Source: Muribaculaceae bacterium
Lineage (GTDB): Bacteria > Bacteroidota > Bacteroidia > Bacteroidales > Muribaculaceae
Length of the DNA stretch: 64,000 nt
Reading direction: 5' to 3'
Assembly: GCA_017547845.1 (NCBI GenBank)
Contig: JAFYNZ010000055.1
Coordinates: 42,776 to 106,775 of the forward strand
Position numbers and translations under genes: made by a program. Position 1 is the stretch's first letter. Each line of letters starts with the position of its first letter. A model generated the notes under the pieces. It did no database searches and was not told where the DNA came from. It saw only the letters and a list, made by a program, of their open reading frames with translations. Positions 27,820 to 38,228 of the stretch are shown piece by piece.

Positions 27820-29028
27820 TTACATTTGTTGGTAATCCTTAGCCAGACCACCTGTGCCTGTCTCTTTGTAGAGCGATGGCAAGTCATGCCCGGTCTCTTT
27901 CATCACCTTTATCAGCTTATCGAATGATACGCGGTGGATGCCATCGGTGAACGACGCGTATATATTAGCGTCCAAGGCACGAGCTGCTGCGTAGGCGTTG
28001 CGTTCGATGCAAGGGATTTGTACAAGTCCACACACCGGGTCGCATGTCATACCAAGGTGGTGCTCAAGTCCCATTTCAGCAGCATATTCTATCTGTGCCG
28101 GGCTACCTCCGAATAGTTGACTTGTGGCTGCTGCAGCCATTGCACATGCTACGCCGACTTCTCCTTGGCAACCAACTTCTGCACCCGAGATGCTGGCATT
28201 GTGTTTTACGACATTGCCAAAAAGTCCGGCTGTCGCGACAGCTCGCAAAATCTGACGATCGGAGAATTGGTGGCTTTTCCACACATGGTAGAGCACTGCA
28301 GGCAATACACCACACGATCCGCAAGTCGGAGCAGTCACGATTTTGCCCCCCGATGCGTTCTCTTCACTCACTGCCAAGGCGTAGGCAAAGACCATGCCTC
28401 GCGTGCGAAGATTGTCTTTATAACCTTCTGCTTTGACGTGGTAGGAGTGTGCTTTGCGACGAAGATTGAGAGGGCCCGGAAGTCTGCCCTCTGCTTGAAG
28501 ACCTCTTTCGACAGCTTGCTTCATTGTTTCCCATACTTCTGAGAGAAAATCCCATATCTCAGGACCTTCGCATTGTTCCACGTATTCCCAGTAGCAATGA
28601 CCGGTGCGTTCGCAGAAATCGAGGATTTCCGACATATTTTGTTTGTCGTAGACCTCCTTAGATGCTTCGCGTGGCTTGCCCTCTTCCTCGATAGCACCTC
28701 CCCCGACGCTATAGACTGTCCATTCATCTTTGATGTTGCCCTCTTTGTCGATGGCGCGGAATGTCATGCCGTTGGGGTGGAATGGCAAGAAGATGTCGGG
28801 TTTCCATATGATTTCGACAGGAAGCTCTGCAGCTTGGAATGTGTCCAGTATTGCCACATCTGTCATGTGGCCCTTGCCTGTAGCCGCAAGACTACCATAC
28901 AGTACCACTTCAAATCTCTCTGCATCAAGATGATTGTTTAAGAATTGATTCGCTGCTACACGTGGGCCCATTGTGTGAGATGAAGACGGGCCGGTGCCTA
29001 TTCTGTAGAGTTCCCTGATTGATTTCAT
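27820..29028 (-). CDS. sdaA: L-serine ammonia-lyase, iron-sulphur dependent
   Basis: Converts L-serine to pyruvate and ammonia with a [4Fe-4S] cluster. 402 residues: fused beta and alpha domains of the single-chain type. Motifs: RIGTGPSSSHTMGP near the start, APTCGSCGVLPAVLY, GAEVGCQGEVGVACAMAAA, and CDPVCGLVQIPCIERNA, which supply the cluster Cys residues. The ATG at 29028 is chosen because it starts directly before the conserved SIRELYRIGTGPSSSH; an upstream frame extension overlaps the promoter. First gene of a unit with rnz. Confidence 0.94.
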   Translation of the reverse strand: MKSIRELYRIGTGPSSSHTMGPRVAANQFLNNHLDAERFEVVLYGSLAATGKGHMTDVAILDTFQAAELPVEIIWKPDIFLPFHPNGMTFRAIDKEGNIKDEWTVYSVGGGAIEEEGKPREASKEVYDKQNMSEILDFCERTGHCYWEYVEQCEGPEIWDFLSEVWETMKQAVERGLQAEGRLPGPLNLRRKAHSYHVKAEGYKDNLRTRGMVFAYALAVSEENASGGKIVTAPTCGSCGVLPAVLYHVWKSHQFSDRQILRAVATAGLFGNVVKHNASISGAEVGCQGEVGVACAMAAAATSQLFGGSPAQIEYAAEMGLEHHLGMTCDPVCGLVQIPCIERNAYAAARALDANIYASFTDGIHRVSFDKLIKVMKETGHDLPSLYKETGTGGLAKDYQQM

Positions 29029-29052
29029 ATTAGTTTCGTAATTTATTATATG

Positions 29053-29084
29053 CAAAGGTAAGCAAACACGCTCATAATTCCAAA
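29053..29084 (-). promoter_or_regulatory. Promoter of sdaA-rnz
   Basis: Minus strand TTTG (29084-29081), 20 bases, TACCTTTG (29060-29053), with an expected leader of about 20 bases. Confidence 0.65.
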
Positions 29085-29191
29085 CATATTTTGTTTTTTT
29101 ACCATTTTGCTTGTTTTTGCCATCAAATTCTTTGAATATAATGAGCGGAAAATAGACGGATTTCTATCACAAGAATCACAATAAGTTGGGA

Positions 29192-29222
29192 TTGCACCGG
29201 TACCGGGGAATTACTAATTTTG
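29192..29222 (+). promoter_or_regulatory. Promoter of the TonB-dependent receptor gene, abutting the start codon
   Basis: TTG (29192-29194), 20 bases, TAATTTTG (29215-29222), then only three bases to the ATG at 29226. A leaderless or nearly leaderless mRNA is predicted, as for rsh. Confidence 0.5.
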
Positions 29223-29225
29223 TGT

Positions 29226-31457
29226 ATGATGAAAAAGACATTAATAACACTTGTTTTCGTAGCAGCAACAGCGTTCATGAGCGTTGCGTCGACCGACGCA
29301 TTGCCCGATACTATTGTGCTTGATGAAATAAGTGTTTCCGCTATAAAACAGGGTGTTAGCAACGATGATGCTTCTTCGACGATGGTCTCTCAGAAGGACT
29401 TGGAACAACACCGTATTGTGACGGTCAAGGGTGTCAGTGACTTGATCCCTAACTTCTATATGCCCGACTATGGTAGCCGCATCACATCATCAATTTATGT
29501 GAGGGGTATCGGTGCGCGTATGGACCAACCTTCGGTCGGCTTGAATATCGATAACGTGCCGATAATGAACAAAGATGCCTACGATTTTGACTTGGTGGAT
29601 ATCGCCAAGGTAGAAATGTTGCGCGGTCCGCAATCGTCGCTTTATGGTCGCAATACGATGGGTGGGCTTATCAATGTGACAACTCTGTCGCCTATGAAGT
29701 GGCAAGGCTTCAGACTCATGGCAGAATACGGTAGCGGCAACAGTTGGAAAGGTGCTGCATCGTGGTATCATAAATTCAACAATAAGGTGGGTCTTTCGGT
29801 GTCTGCATACTATACTTCGACTGACGGCTTTTTTGTCAATCAGTTTAATGGCGAAAAATGTGATTGGGAGCGACAGTTTAGTGCCAAGACCAAACTCGAG
29901 TGGAAGGTGTCGGATAAAGTGCTGATACAAAATGTATTGTCGGCATCGAATTCCAATCAAGGTGGTTATCCCTACGAATATATAGCCACAAAGACAATCG
30001 CTTACAATGACACATGCTTTTATAAGCGATTTACTCTCAGCGATGGTTTGACATTGCGTTGGTTTACCGATGATTTCTCTCTGTCAAGCATCACATCGGT
30101 GCAATATCTTGATGACAATATGACGCTTGACCAGGATTTTCGCCCTTTGGAGTATTTCACATTGACTCAAGCAAAGAAAGAATTGGCGTTGACTCAAGAC
30201 CTTGTTATCAAGGGCAACGATTATCGCAATTATAAATGGCTTGTCGGTGCATTCGGATTCTATAAGGATTTGGATATGGTAGCACCGGTGACATTTAAGG
30301 ATTACGGCATCAATCAATTAATTATCAAAAATAGAAACGATGCAAATCCACATTATCCGATAGAGTGGGAGAGCGATAATTTCTTGCTCAATAGCGATTT
30401 CGTAAATCGCACATACGGTGCGGCACTCTATCATCAGTCTTCATACGATTTGGAGCGTTGGCATTTCAAACTCGGCATCAGATTCGACTACGAGTACACG
30501 ACTCTCAACTATCATAGCTATTGCTCGACAGGCTATGATGTTTACAAAATTGATGCAAATACCGGAGGTAAAGAGTTTTATCGACACACACCTATCGAGA
30601 TAAACGAACGCAATAGCCTTAGCGACTCATTTTTTGAGTTGTTGCCGCGATTGAGCGTGTCGTATGATCTCGACGTTGATGCTGAAGCCAATCTTTATGC
30701 CTCTGCATCTAAGGGTTATAAGGCCGGTGGATTCAATACCCAAATGTTTAGCGATTTCTTGCAGCAGAAATTGATGGGGCAGATGGGTATCGGAGCGAGC
30801 TACGACATTCAGAAGATAGTAGGTTATCGTCCTGAGGAAAGTTGGAACTATGAGATTGGCGGTCATGTGGCGACTCTTGACAGAAAACTGAGTGCCGATG
30901 TTTCGATATTTTATATAGATTGTCGCGACCAGCAGCTGACAATGTTCCCTGATGGTACGACGACCGGTCGCGTGATGACTAATGCCGGCAAGACTCGCAG
31001 TTTTGGTGCTGAAGCCAGCGTAAAATATTCTCCGATTGAGCGTTTGTCGTTTAATTTCAGCTATGGTTACACCAACGCCAAATTCCGTGAGTTCAACAAT
31101 GGTAAGGAGGATTTTGCAGGCAAATATTTGCCATATGTTCCTCAACACACAGCCTACATCGGTGCTATTTACAGTCAGCCGATTAAGACTTCGTGGTTGA
31201 AGTCCATAGATTTCGATGTCAATGCTCGAGGCATCGGTAAAATTTATTGGGACGAAGCAAATAGAAATGTCCAGAATTTCTACACTCTGCTCAATGCTTC
31301 GGTGACGTTTGATTTTGATGTCTGCACACTGCAATTATGGGGCAATAATCTCACCGATGCCGAATACTCTACGTTCTATTTCGTGTCGATCGGTAACGAG
31401 TTTTTGCAACGTGGCAAGCCGACTACACTCGGCGCTACTCTCAGAGTTAATATTTGA
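29226..31457 (+). CDS. TonB-dependent outer membrane receptor
   Basis: Outer membrane active transporter (743 residues from the ATG at 29226; ATG at 29229 equally possible). Signal peptide, then a plug domain (about 40-160; ISSIYVRGIGARMDQPSVGL is close to ITSSIYVRGIGARMDQPSVG, then VEMLRGPQSSLYGRNTMGG) and a 22-strand-type barrel ending in the usual aromatic-poor VNI. There is no N-terminal carboxypeptidase-like domain and no SusD partner gene, so it is not a SusC-type glycan importer; siderophore, cofactor or metal-complex uptake is more likely. The next gene, 25 bases on, encodes a lipoprotein that is probably co-expressed. Confidence 0.92.
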   Translation: MMKKTLITLVFVAATAFMSVASTDALPDTIVLDEISVSAIKQGVSNDDASSTMVSQKDLEQHRIVTVKGVSDLIPNFYMPDYGSRITSSIYVRGIGARMDQPSVGLNIDNVPIMNKDAYDFDLVDIAKVEMLRGPQSSLYGRNTMGGLINVTTLSPMKWQGFRLMAEYGSGNSWKGAASWYHKFNNKVGLSVSAYYTSTDGFFVNQFNGEKCDWERQFSAKTKLEWKVSDKVLIQNVLSASNSNQGGYPYEYIATKTIAYNDTCFYKRFTLSDGLTLRWFTDDFSLSSITSVQYLDDNMTLDQDFRPLEYFTLTQAKKELALTQDLVIKGNDYRNYKWLVGAFGFYKDLDMVAPVTFKDYGINQLIIKNRNDANPHYPIEWESDNFLLNSDFVNRTYGAALYHQSSYDLERWHFKLGIRFDYEYTTLNYHSYCSTGYDVYKIDANTGGKEFYRHTPIEINERNSLSDSFFELLPRLSVSYDLDVDAEANLYASASKGYKAGGFNTQMFSDFLQQKLMGQMGIGASYDIQKIVGYRPEESWNYEIGGHVATLDRKLSADVSIFYIDCRDQQLTMFPDGTTTGRVMTNAGKTRSFGAEASVKYSPIERLSFNFSYGYTNAKFREFNNGKEDFAGKYLPYVPQHTAYIGAIYSQPIKTSWLKSIDFDVNARGIGKIYWDEANRNVQNFYTLLNASVTFDFDVCTLQLWGNNLTDAEYSTFYFVSIGNEFLQRGKPTTLGATLRVNI

Positions 31458-31482
31458 ACAAACAATTAAAAGTAATATAGAT

Positions 31483-32400
31483 ATGTTGAAAAAGATTTTA
31501 TTATTTGCAAGCCTTCCATTGGTGCTTGTTTCTTGCAAGGGAGAAGAAAGTGACATCCCAAGCAATGGTGTGAAAAAAGAGTATTATTTGTCGTATCTCT
31601 TGACCTCATTGGATGGTTCGGAGCAACCAACGGCTTTCTATAATGTTCCGTTCACTTTCAAGTATGAGTATGACAACAATACTATCACTGTCGGCTCTTC
31701 TCGCTTTGAAGTCAATGGCAACAAGAAGATTTCGTTTGATTCTGATGCCGTGAAGTTTACTTCTACTAACTACGAAAATGGCTCTTCTGCAATGGAATTC
31801 TCTGTCGCTGAAATCTATTCAAAGGTGAATGGCGTTGCAGACGCATCGGGCAATCTCTCTGATCTCAACTGCTTGTTGACCAACAATTACTATTGTCCTG
31901 ATGAATGGCGTTTCAATGATAGATTCCCACTTGGCGATATGATTATCATGAACGCTGTAGTAGGCGAAAAATACAAGTTGCGTACATTCCCATTGTTGTC
32001 ATGCTTCAGTGGTAGCACTACCACTTCTTTCAGCATGGGTGGTCAAGAGCAACAATACAATTCTGACTCCGATCTTTTCGCTGTATCAATCAATCCTGCA
32101 AACAATACTGCTGAAGTTGGTCTTTACAATGTGAAGTTTGCTGCACAGATGCCACAATTGACTATGTTCCTCAAAGATTTGAAGGTGGAATACACCAACG
32201 AAGGCTACGTTGTCAGTGCTCCGGCTGAAGGTGTCGTTCCTGTGGTAGGTAATGATCAAATCCCTTACCCTGACTATATTTTCAACACATTCAACCTTGT
32301 GTGCAGTGGCGACAACCTCGCATCAATTGATGTCGATTTCACAGTTGCCGGCCGATTTGGTGGTGAGTTCCAAGGTACATACACTCCGCTGCGATACTAA
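31483..32400 (+). CDS. Lipoprotein of unknown function, partner of the receptor
   Basis: 305 residues from the ATG at 31483, which gives a clear lipoprotein signal (MLKKILLFASLPLVLVSC, lipid Cys18). The rest looks beta-rich and has no motif I recognise; a repeated style of short strands (FEVNGNKKISFDSDAVKF, FTVAGRFGGEFQGTYTPLRY) suggests a calycin-like or DUF4840-like fold, but this is a guess. Its place directly behind the TonB-dependent receptor suggests surface or periplasmic binding of the same substrate. A terminator follows. Confidence 0.7.
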   Translation: MLKKILLFASLPLVLVSCKGEESDIPSNGVKKEYYLSYLLTSLDGSEQPTAFYNVPFTFKYEYDNNTITVGSSRFEVNGNKKISFDSDAVKFTSTNYENGSSAMEFSVAEIYSKVNGVADASGNLSDLNCLLTNNYYCPDEWRFNDRFPLGDMIIMNAVVGEKYKLRTFPLLSCFSGSTTTSFSMGGQEQQYNSDSDLFAVSINPANNTAEVGLYNVKFAAQMPQLTMFLKDLKVEYTNEGYVVSAPAEGVVPVVGNDQIPYPDYIFNTFNLVCSGDNLASIDVDFTVAGRFGGEFQGTYTPLRY

Positions 32401-32440
32401 TGAATGGCGTAAGCATACTAATATAAAAATGTTACTATAG

Positions 32441-32476
32441 CGAGGGTCAAACCATGAGTTTGGTCCTCGTTTTTTT
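32441..32476 (+). terminator. Terminator after the receptor-lipoprotein pair
   Basis: CGAGGGTCAAAC (32441-32452) pairs with GTTTGGTCCTCG (32458-32469) with two wobble pairs, followed by seven T. Separates this unit from the nuo promoter. Confidence 0.85.
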
Positions 32477-32542
32477 AGCAAAGTGTCAGGTAAAATGTCG
32501 ACAAATTTTTAAGACATTTTTTGCTAAATTATCTGCGAAAAA

Positions 32543-32575
32543 TTTTGTAGTTTTAAGTAATTTTAAGTAACTTTG
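32543..32575 (+). promoter_or_regulatory. Promoter of the nuo-atp gene block
   Basis: TTTTG (32543-32547), 20 bases, TAACTTTG (32568-32575), leaving a leader of about 70 bases before nuoA. It is the only full promoter match found on this strand until after nuoN. Confidence 0.7.
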
Positions 32576-32649
32576 TGGCTGAAATTGGCTTAACTATGTC
32601 TTAGGCCAAACGTAAAAAATAGATAATTAACTAATAGATAGACGATTAT

Positions 32650-33021
32650 ATGGATTTATTAATGGCCATAAGCAACGGCGAACTCGCTATTACGGCGACT
32701 ATTACCGGTTTGGCGCTCGTGTTTGCGGCTCTTTTAATTGCGAAGCTTATTGCTCCTCGCTCGTTTTCTGTGAAAAAAGCAGAGCCTTATGAGTGTGGTA
32801 TTCCTACTCGAGGCAAGTCGATGATTCAATTCAAGGTAGGTTATTATCTGTTTGCTATCTTGTTCTTGATGTTTGACATCGAAACTGTATTCCTTTACCC
32901 ATGGGCGGTTATCAGCCGTAGCTTGGGCGTTTACGGTTTGTTGAGTATCGCAGTATTTCTATTTATCTTAATTTTGGGCTTGGCTTACGCTTGGCGGAAA
33001 GGAGCATTGCAATGGAAGTAA
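32650..33021 (+). CDS. nuoA: NADH-quinone oxidoreductase subunit A
   Basis: Small membrane subunit of complex I (123 residues, three helices). Features: PYECGIPTRGKSMIQFKVGY and the acidic FLMFDIETVFLYPWAV helix typical of NuoA/ND3. First gene of the block. Its last codons overlap the start of nuoB by ten bases, and an AAAGGAG sequence about 10 bases before the nuoB ATG lies within it. Confidence 0.96.
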   Translation: MDLLMAISNGELAITATITGLALVFAALLIAKLIAPRSFSVKKAEPYECGIPTRGKSMIQFKVGYYLFAILFLMFDIETVFLYPWAVISRSLGVYGLLSIAVFLFILILGLAYAWRKGALQWK

Positions 33022-33620
33022 AGATTAAAAGCATGAAGCGTGAGGACTTCAAGGATAACGAGTATATCGATCAACTCGTTGAAGAACTCAATGCTACTGG
33101 TGCTAATGTTGTAGTAGGTAAATTGGACGAACTATTGAATTGGAGTATTTCCAATTCTTTGTGGCCACTCTGTTTTGGTACAAGCTGCTGTGCTATCGAG
33201 TTTATGTGTCTCGGTGCAGCTCGCTATGACATGGCTCGTTTCGGTTTTGAGGTGGCTCGTAACTCTCCACGTCAAGCCGACTATATTATGGTGCAAGGTA
33301 CTATCGTTCACAGAATGGCGCCTGTAATGCGTCGTCTCTACGAACAGCTTGCAGAACCTAAGTACATCATTGCTTGTGGTGGTTGTGCAGTGTCTGGCGG
33401 ACCATTCAAGAAATCTTACTGCGTAGTCAAGGGTGTAGACGAAATCCTTCCTGTTGACGTTTATGTTCCGGGTTGTCCTCCACGTCCTGAAGCTATGTTT
33501 TATGGTCTTATGCAGCTTCAAAGAAAAATTAAGGTACAGAAGTTCTTCGGTGGTGTAAACCGCAAAGAAAAGATTGCAGATTTCTTTGCTAATCACCCTG
33601 AAATGGAAGGCCAAATGTAA
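33012..33620 (+). CDS. nuoB: NADH-quinone oxidoreductase subunit B
   Basis: Carries the N2 [4Fe-4S] cluster next to the quinone site. 202 residues from the ATG at 33012, chosen because it follows an AAAGGAG site and begins MEVKIKSMKRED; the frame extends upstream only into nuoA. Cluster ligands are visible: the Cys pair in FGTSCCAIEFMCLG, the Cys in IACGGCAVSGG and the Cys in YVPGCPPRPE. Complete. Confidence 0.96.
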   Translation: MEVKIKSMKREDFKDNEYIDQLVEELNATGANVVVGKLDELLNWSISNSLWPLCFGTSCCAIEFMCLGAARYDMARFGFEVARNSPRQADYIMVQGTIVHRMAPVMRRLYEQLAEPKYIIACGGCAVSGGPFKKSYCVVKGVDEILPVDVYVPGCPPRPEAMFYGLMQLQRKIKVQKFFGGVNRKEKIADFFANHPEMEGQM

Positions 33621-33671
33621 TTTTTTCTATAGCGTTAGTAATCAAGTAATAATCAAGTATATACTTCATAT

Positions 33672-35300
33672 ATGGTTAATATACAAGAAAAAATCAGCAA
33701 GATTTGTCCTTCAGCTACTTTCGAAGAAGGTCAACATCTGCTCGTAACGGTTCCAGATAAAGATTGGTATCAGTTGGCTAAGGCTCTTAAAGAAGATGCT
33801 GATTTGAATTTTGATGTTCTTTCTGCCCTCGTAGGTATGGACTGGAAGGACTCATTGGGTTGCCTCTATTATTTGACATCGACTAAGAACGATTGGCAAA
33901 TGCTCACTGTAAAGGTGGCTACAGAGGATCGCCAAAACCCTATGCTCCACAGTGTAAGCGACTTGTGGAAAGTGGCTTTGTTCCAAGAACGTGAAGTTTA
34001 TGACTTCTATGGCATAAAATTCATCAACCACCCTGATATGCGCCGTTTCTTCTTGCGCAATGACTGGGTAGGTCACCCTCTCCGTAAGGATTACGATGCT
34101 AATCCTGAGTTGAATCCTATCCGCTTGACTGATGAAGCAGATGAGGATAAGACATGCTCTTATGTAGAGGAAAATGGCAAAATCAAGAAAGTTGAAGGTC
34201 GTGTATTCGGCGAAGACGAATATGTTGTCAACTTCGGTCCTCAGCACCCATCTACTCACGGCGTAATGCGTTTCCGCACTGCTATCGATGGTGAGGTAAT
34301 TAAGAAAGTAGATGTTGTATCAGGTTATATCCACCGCGGTATCGAAAAACTTTGTGAAGATTTGACTTATCCTCAGACATTGCACTTCACTGACCGTATG
34401 GACTACATGAGTGCACATATGAATCGTCACTGTCTCTGTATGTGTATCGAAAAGGCTATGGGTCTCGAAATCCCTCGCCGTGCACAAGTGATTCGCGTGA
34501 TGATGGATGAGTTGATGAGAATTTCTTCTCACTTGTTGTCATTCGGCTGTATGACTATGGACTTGGGTGCTACAACTGCATTCTTCTATGGCTTCCGCGA
34601 ACGCGAACAAGTACTCGATATTTTCGACAAGACATGTGGTGCTCGTATGTCAATGAACTACAACGTAATCGGTGGTGTAGTTGCAGATCTTCACCCAGAT
34701 TTCGTGAAAGATGTTAAGGCATTGTGCGCTATCATGCCTAAGCGTCTTGAAGAATATCACAAGCTCTTCACTGGCAACATCATCGGTCAAAACCGTACTA
34801 AGGGTGTCGGTGTATTGTCTAAGGAAGATGCTATCAACTACGCAATCACAGGTCCTTCAGGTCGTGCATCTGGTTTCGCCTGTGACTGTCGTAAGCGTCA
34901 TCCATATGCTATCTACAACGAATTGAACTTCAATGAAGTTGTAATGACAGAAGGTGATAGTTTTGCACGCTACTTGCTCCGTCTTAAAGAAATCGAAGAA
35001 AGTGTTAAGATTCTTGAGCAACTCGTAGATCGTATCCCAGAAGGCGAAATCCGTGCTCAAGTGCCTAAGATTATCAAGCTTCCTGCAGGTCGTTGGTACC
35101 AACAAGTTGAAGCAAGCCGTGGTGTATTCGGCGTATTCATCGAAAGCGACGGCAATAAGAATCCTTATCGTGTACACTTCCAAAGCCCATGTTTCAACCT
35201 CGTTGGTGTAATGGATGTATGTTGCAAGGATCACTTGATTGCCGACTTGATTACAATCGGTGCTGCACTCGACTTCGTAATCCCTGATATCGATAGATAA
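33672..35300 (+). CDS. nuoCD: NADH-quinone oxidoreductase fused subunits C and D
   Basis: 542 residues joining NuoC (about 1-150; LFQEREVYDFYGIKFINHPD is the 30-kDa subunit signature) to NuoD (about 184 to the end; VVNFGPQHPSTHGVMRF, GYIHRGIEKLCEDLTY, and the closing LVGVMDVCCKDHLIADLITI). NuoD helps form the quinone cavity. The fusion is usual in Bacteroidota and enterobacteria. Start ATG at 33672, 51 bases after nuoB. Confidence 0.96.
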   Translation: MVNIQEKISKICPSATFEEGQHLLVTVPDKDWYQLAKALKEDADLNFDVLSALVGMDWKDSLGCLYYLTSTKNDWQMLTVKVATEDRQNPMLHSVSDLWKVALFQEREVYDFYGIKFINHPDMRRFFLRNDWVGHPLRKDYDANPELNPIRLTDEADEDKTCSYVEENGKIKKVEGRVFGEDEYVVNFGPQHPSTHGVMRFRTAIDGEVIKKVDVVSGYIHRGIEKLCEDLTYPQTLHFTDRMDYMSAHMNRHCLCMCIEKAMGLEIPRRAQVIRVMMDELMRISSHLLSFGCMTMDLGATTAFFYGFREREQVLDIFDKTCGARMSMNYNVIGGVVADLHPDFVKDVKALCAIMPKRLEEYHKLFTGNIIGQNRTKGVGVLSKEDAINYAITGPSGRASGFACDCRKRHPYAIYNELNFNEVVMTEGDSFARYLLRLKEIEESVKILEQLVDRIPEGEIRAQVPKIIKLPAGRWYQQVEASRGVFGVFIESDGNKNPYRVHFQSPCFNLVGVMDVCCKDHLIADLITIGAALDFVIPDIDR

Positions 35301-35332
35301 TAATAGTTGTAAATAAATAGCACAAAGATATT

Positions 35333-36409
35333 ATGTTTAATTTTGGTGTAGTTACAAACTGGATTAACGATATGTTGCTCAGCGTCATGCCACAATGGGC
35401 AGCAACATTGATTGAATGTATCGTTATCGGTGTAATATTATTGCTCTTATATGCTTTATTAGCATTGTTCTATATCTTGTACGAGCGCAAGTTGTGTGCT
35501 TGGTTCCAATGCCGCCTTGGTCCTATGCGTGTAGGTCCTTGGGGTTTGCTCCAAGTGTTTGCCGACATGTTTAAGATTCTTATCAAGGAAATTATCCCTC
35601 TTAAAAATACCGACAAGTTCTTGTTCGGTCTTGCTCCTTACCTCGTAATCGCATCATCTGTGATTATGTTCGCATGTTTGCCTTGGGGTTATGGTTTGCA
35701 AATCATTGACTACAACATTGGTATCTTGTTCATTCTTGCCGTATCTTCATGCGGTGTAATCGGTATCCTCCTCGCAGGTTGGTCAAGTAACAACAAGTAT
35801 ACATTGATTGGTGCGATGCGTAGTGGTGCTCAGATGGTCAGCTACGAGTTGTCTCTTGGTCTCGCGATTTTGACAATTATCGTTCTTGCTGGTACAATGA
35901 ACATCAACGACCTTGTTTGGGCTCAAGAAGATGGCTGGTTCCTCTTCAAAGGTCACGTTCCTGCATTCATCGCTTTCGTAATTTATTTGATTGCGGCGAC
36001 TGCTGAAACCAACCGTGGTCCTTTCGACCTTCCTGAAGCAGAGCATGAGTTGATCGCAGGTTATCACACAGAATACTCTGGTATCCACTATGGTTTCTTC
36101 TATCTTGCTGAATACCTCAACCTCTTCGTAGTGTCTGGTATCGCAACATTGATGTTCCTTGGTGGTTGGATGCCATTGCACGTTCCAGGTTGGGAAGGCT
36201 TCAACGCAATCATGGACTACATTCCTTCAGTAGTTTGGTTCCTCGGCAAGGCATTCTTCATTTCATTTGTTATCATCTGGTTTAAGTGGACATTCCCACG
36301 TGTCAGAATCGACCAAATGTTGGCGTTTGAGTGGAAATATTTGATGCCATTCGCATTGTTCAACCTCGTATTGATGGCTGTATTTGTAGCCCTCGGTTGG
36401 CACTTTTAA
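35333..36409 (+). CDS. nuoH: NADH-quinone oxidoreductase subunit H
   Basis: Membrane subunit joining the peripheral arm to the proton-pumping arm and forming part of the quinone channel. 358 residues, eight or more helices. Signature segments: RLGPMRVGPWGLLQVFADMF, the quinone-site loop AETNRGPFDLPEAEHELIAG followed by YHTEYSGIHYGFFYLAEY, and WFKWTFPRVRIDQM. The next gene is atpD, 38 bases downstream, not nuoI as expected. Confidence 0.96.
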   Translation: MFNFGVVTNWINDMLLSVMPQWAATLIECIVIGVILLLLYALLALFYILYERKLCAWFQCRLGPMRVGPWGLLQVFADMFKILIKEIIPLKNTDKFLFGLAPYLVIASSVIMFACLPWGYGLQIIDYNIGILFILAVSSCGVIGILLAGWSSNNKYTLIGAMRSGAQMVSYELSLGLAILTIIVLAGTMNINDLVWAQEDGWFLFKGHVPAFIAFVIYLIAATAETNRGPFDLPEAEHELIAGYHTEYSGIHYGFFYLAEYLNLFVVSGIATLMFLGGWMPLHVPGWEGFNAIMDYIPSVVWFLGKAFFISFVIIWFKWTFPRVRIDQMLAFEWKYLMPFALFNLVLMAVFVALGWHF

Positions 36410-36441
36410 TTAATTTGAATTATTAATCTGAAATCTAATAA

Positions 36442-37950
<1,509 letters not shown>

Positions 37951-37980
37951 TTTTATATACAACTATCAACTTAAAGTAAT

Positions 37981-38217
37981 ATGACACTTGAAATAATTTC
38001 GGCAGAAAAAATCCTTTTCCAAGGTGAGGCAGTAGCTGTGAAATTGCCTGGTGAATTGGGATCTTTTACTGTGCTCAATAACCACGCTTCGCTTATTTCT
38101 GCACTTGTGCCGGGCAAAGTGGAATATCGTACATCTGATAACGCCGTTCATGACATCGACGTTAAGGGTGGATTGGTTGATGTTGACAATAATGTTGTAT
38201 CAGTGTGCATCTATTAA
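37981..38217 (+). CDS. atpC: ATP synthase F1 subunit epsilon (short form)
   Basis: 78 residues: only the N-terminal beta-sandwich of epsilon (LEIISAEKILFQGEAVAVKL, GELGSFTVLNNHASLISAL). The two C-terminal helices that inhibit ATP hydrolysis in many bacteria are absent; short epsilon subunits are known in Bacteroidota. The rotor-coupling role should remain, but helix-based inhibition cannot operate. Confidence 0.93.
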   Translation: MTLEIISAEKILFQGEAVAVKLPGELGSFTVLNNHASLISALVPGKVEYRTSDNAVHDIDVKGGLVDVDNNVVSVCIY

Positions 38218-38228
38218 ATAAGGTAGCA

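Noticed and set aside
31309-31482. Upstream extension of the receptor-partner lipoprotein
   Set aside because: It overlaps the TonB-dependent receptor gene in another frame; the ATG at 31483 gives a proper lipoprotein signal.
32991-33011. Upstream extension of nuoB
   Set aside because: It starts at a TTG inside nuoA, and the ATG at 33012 has a good AAAGGAG site and matches the family start.
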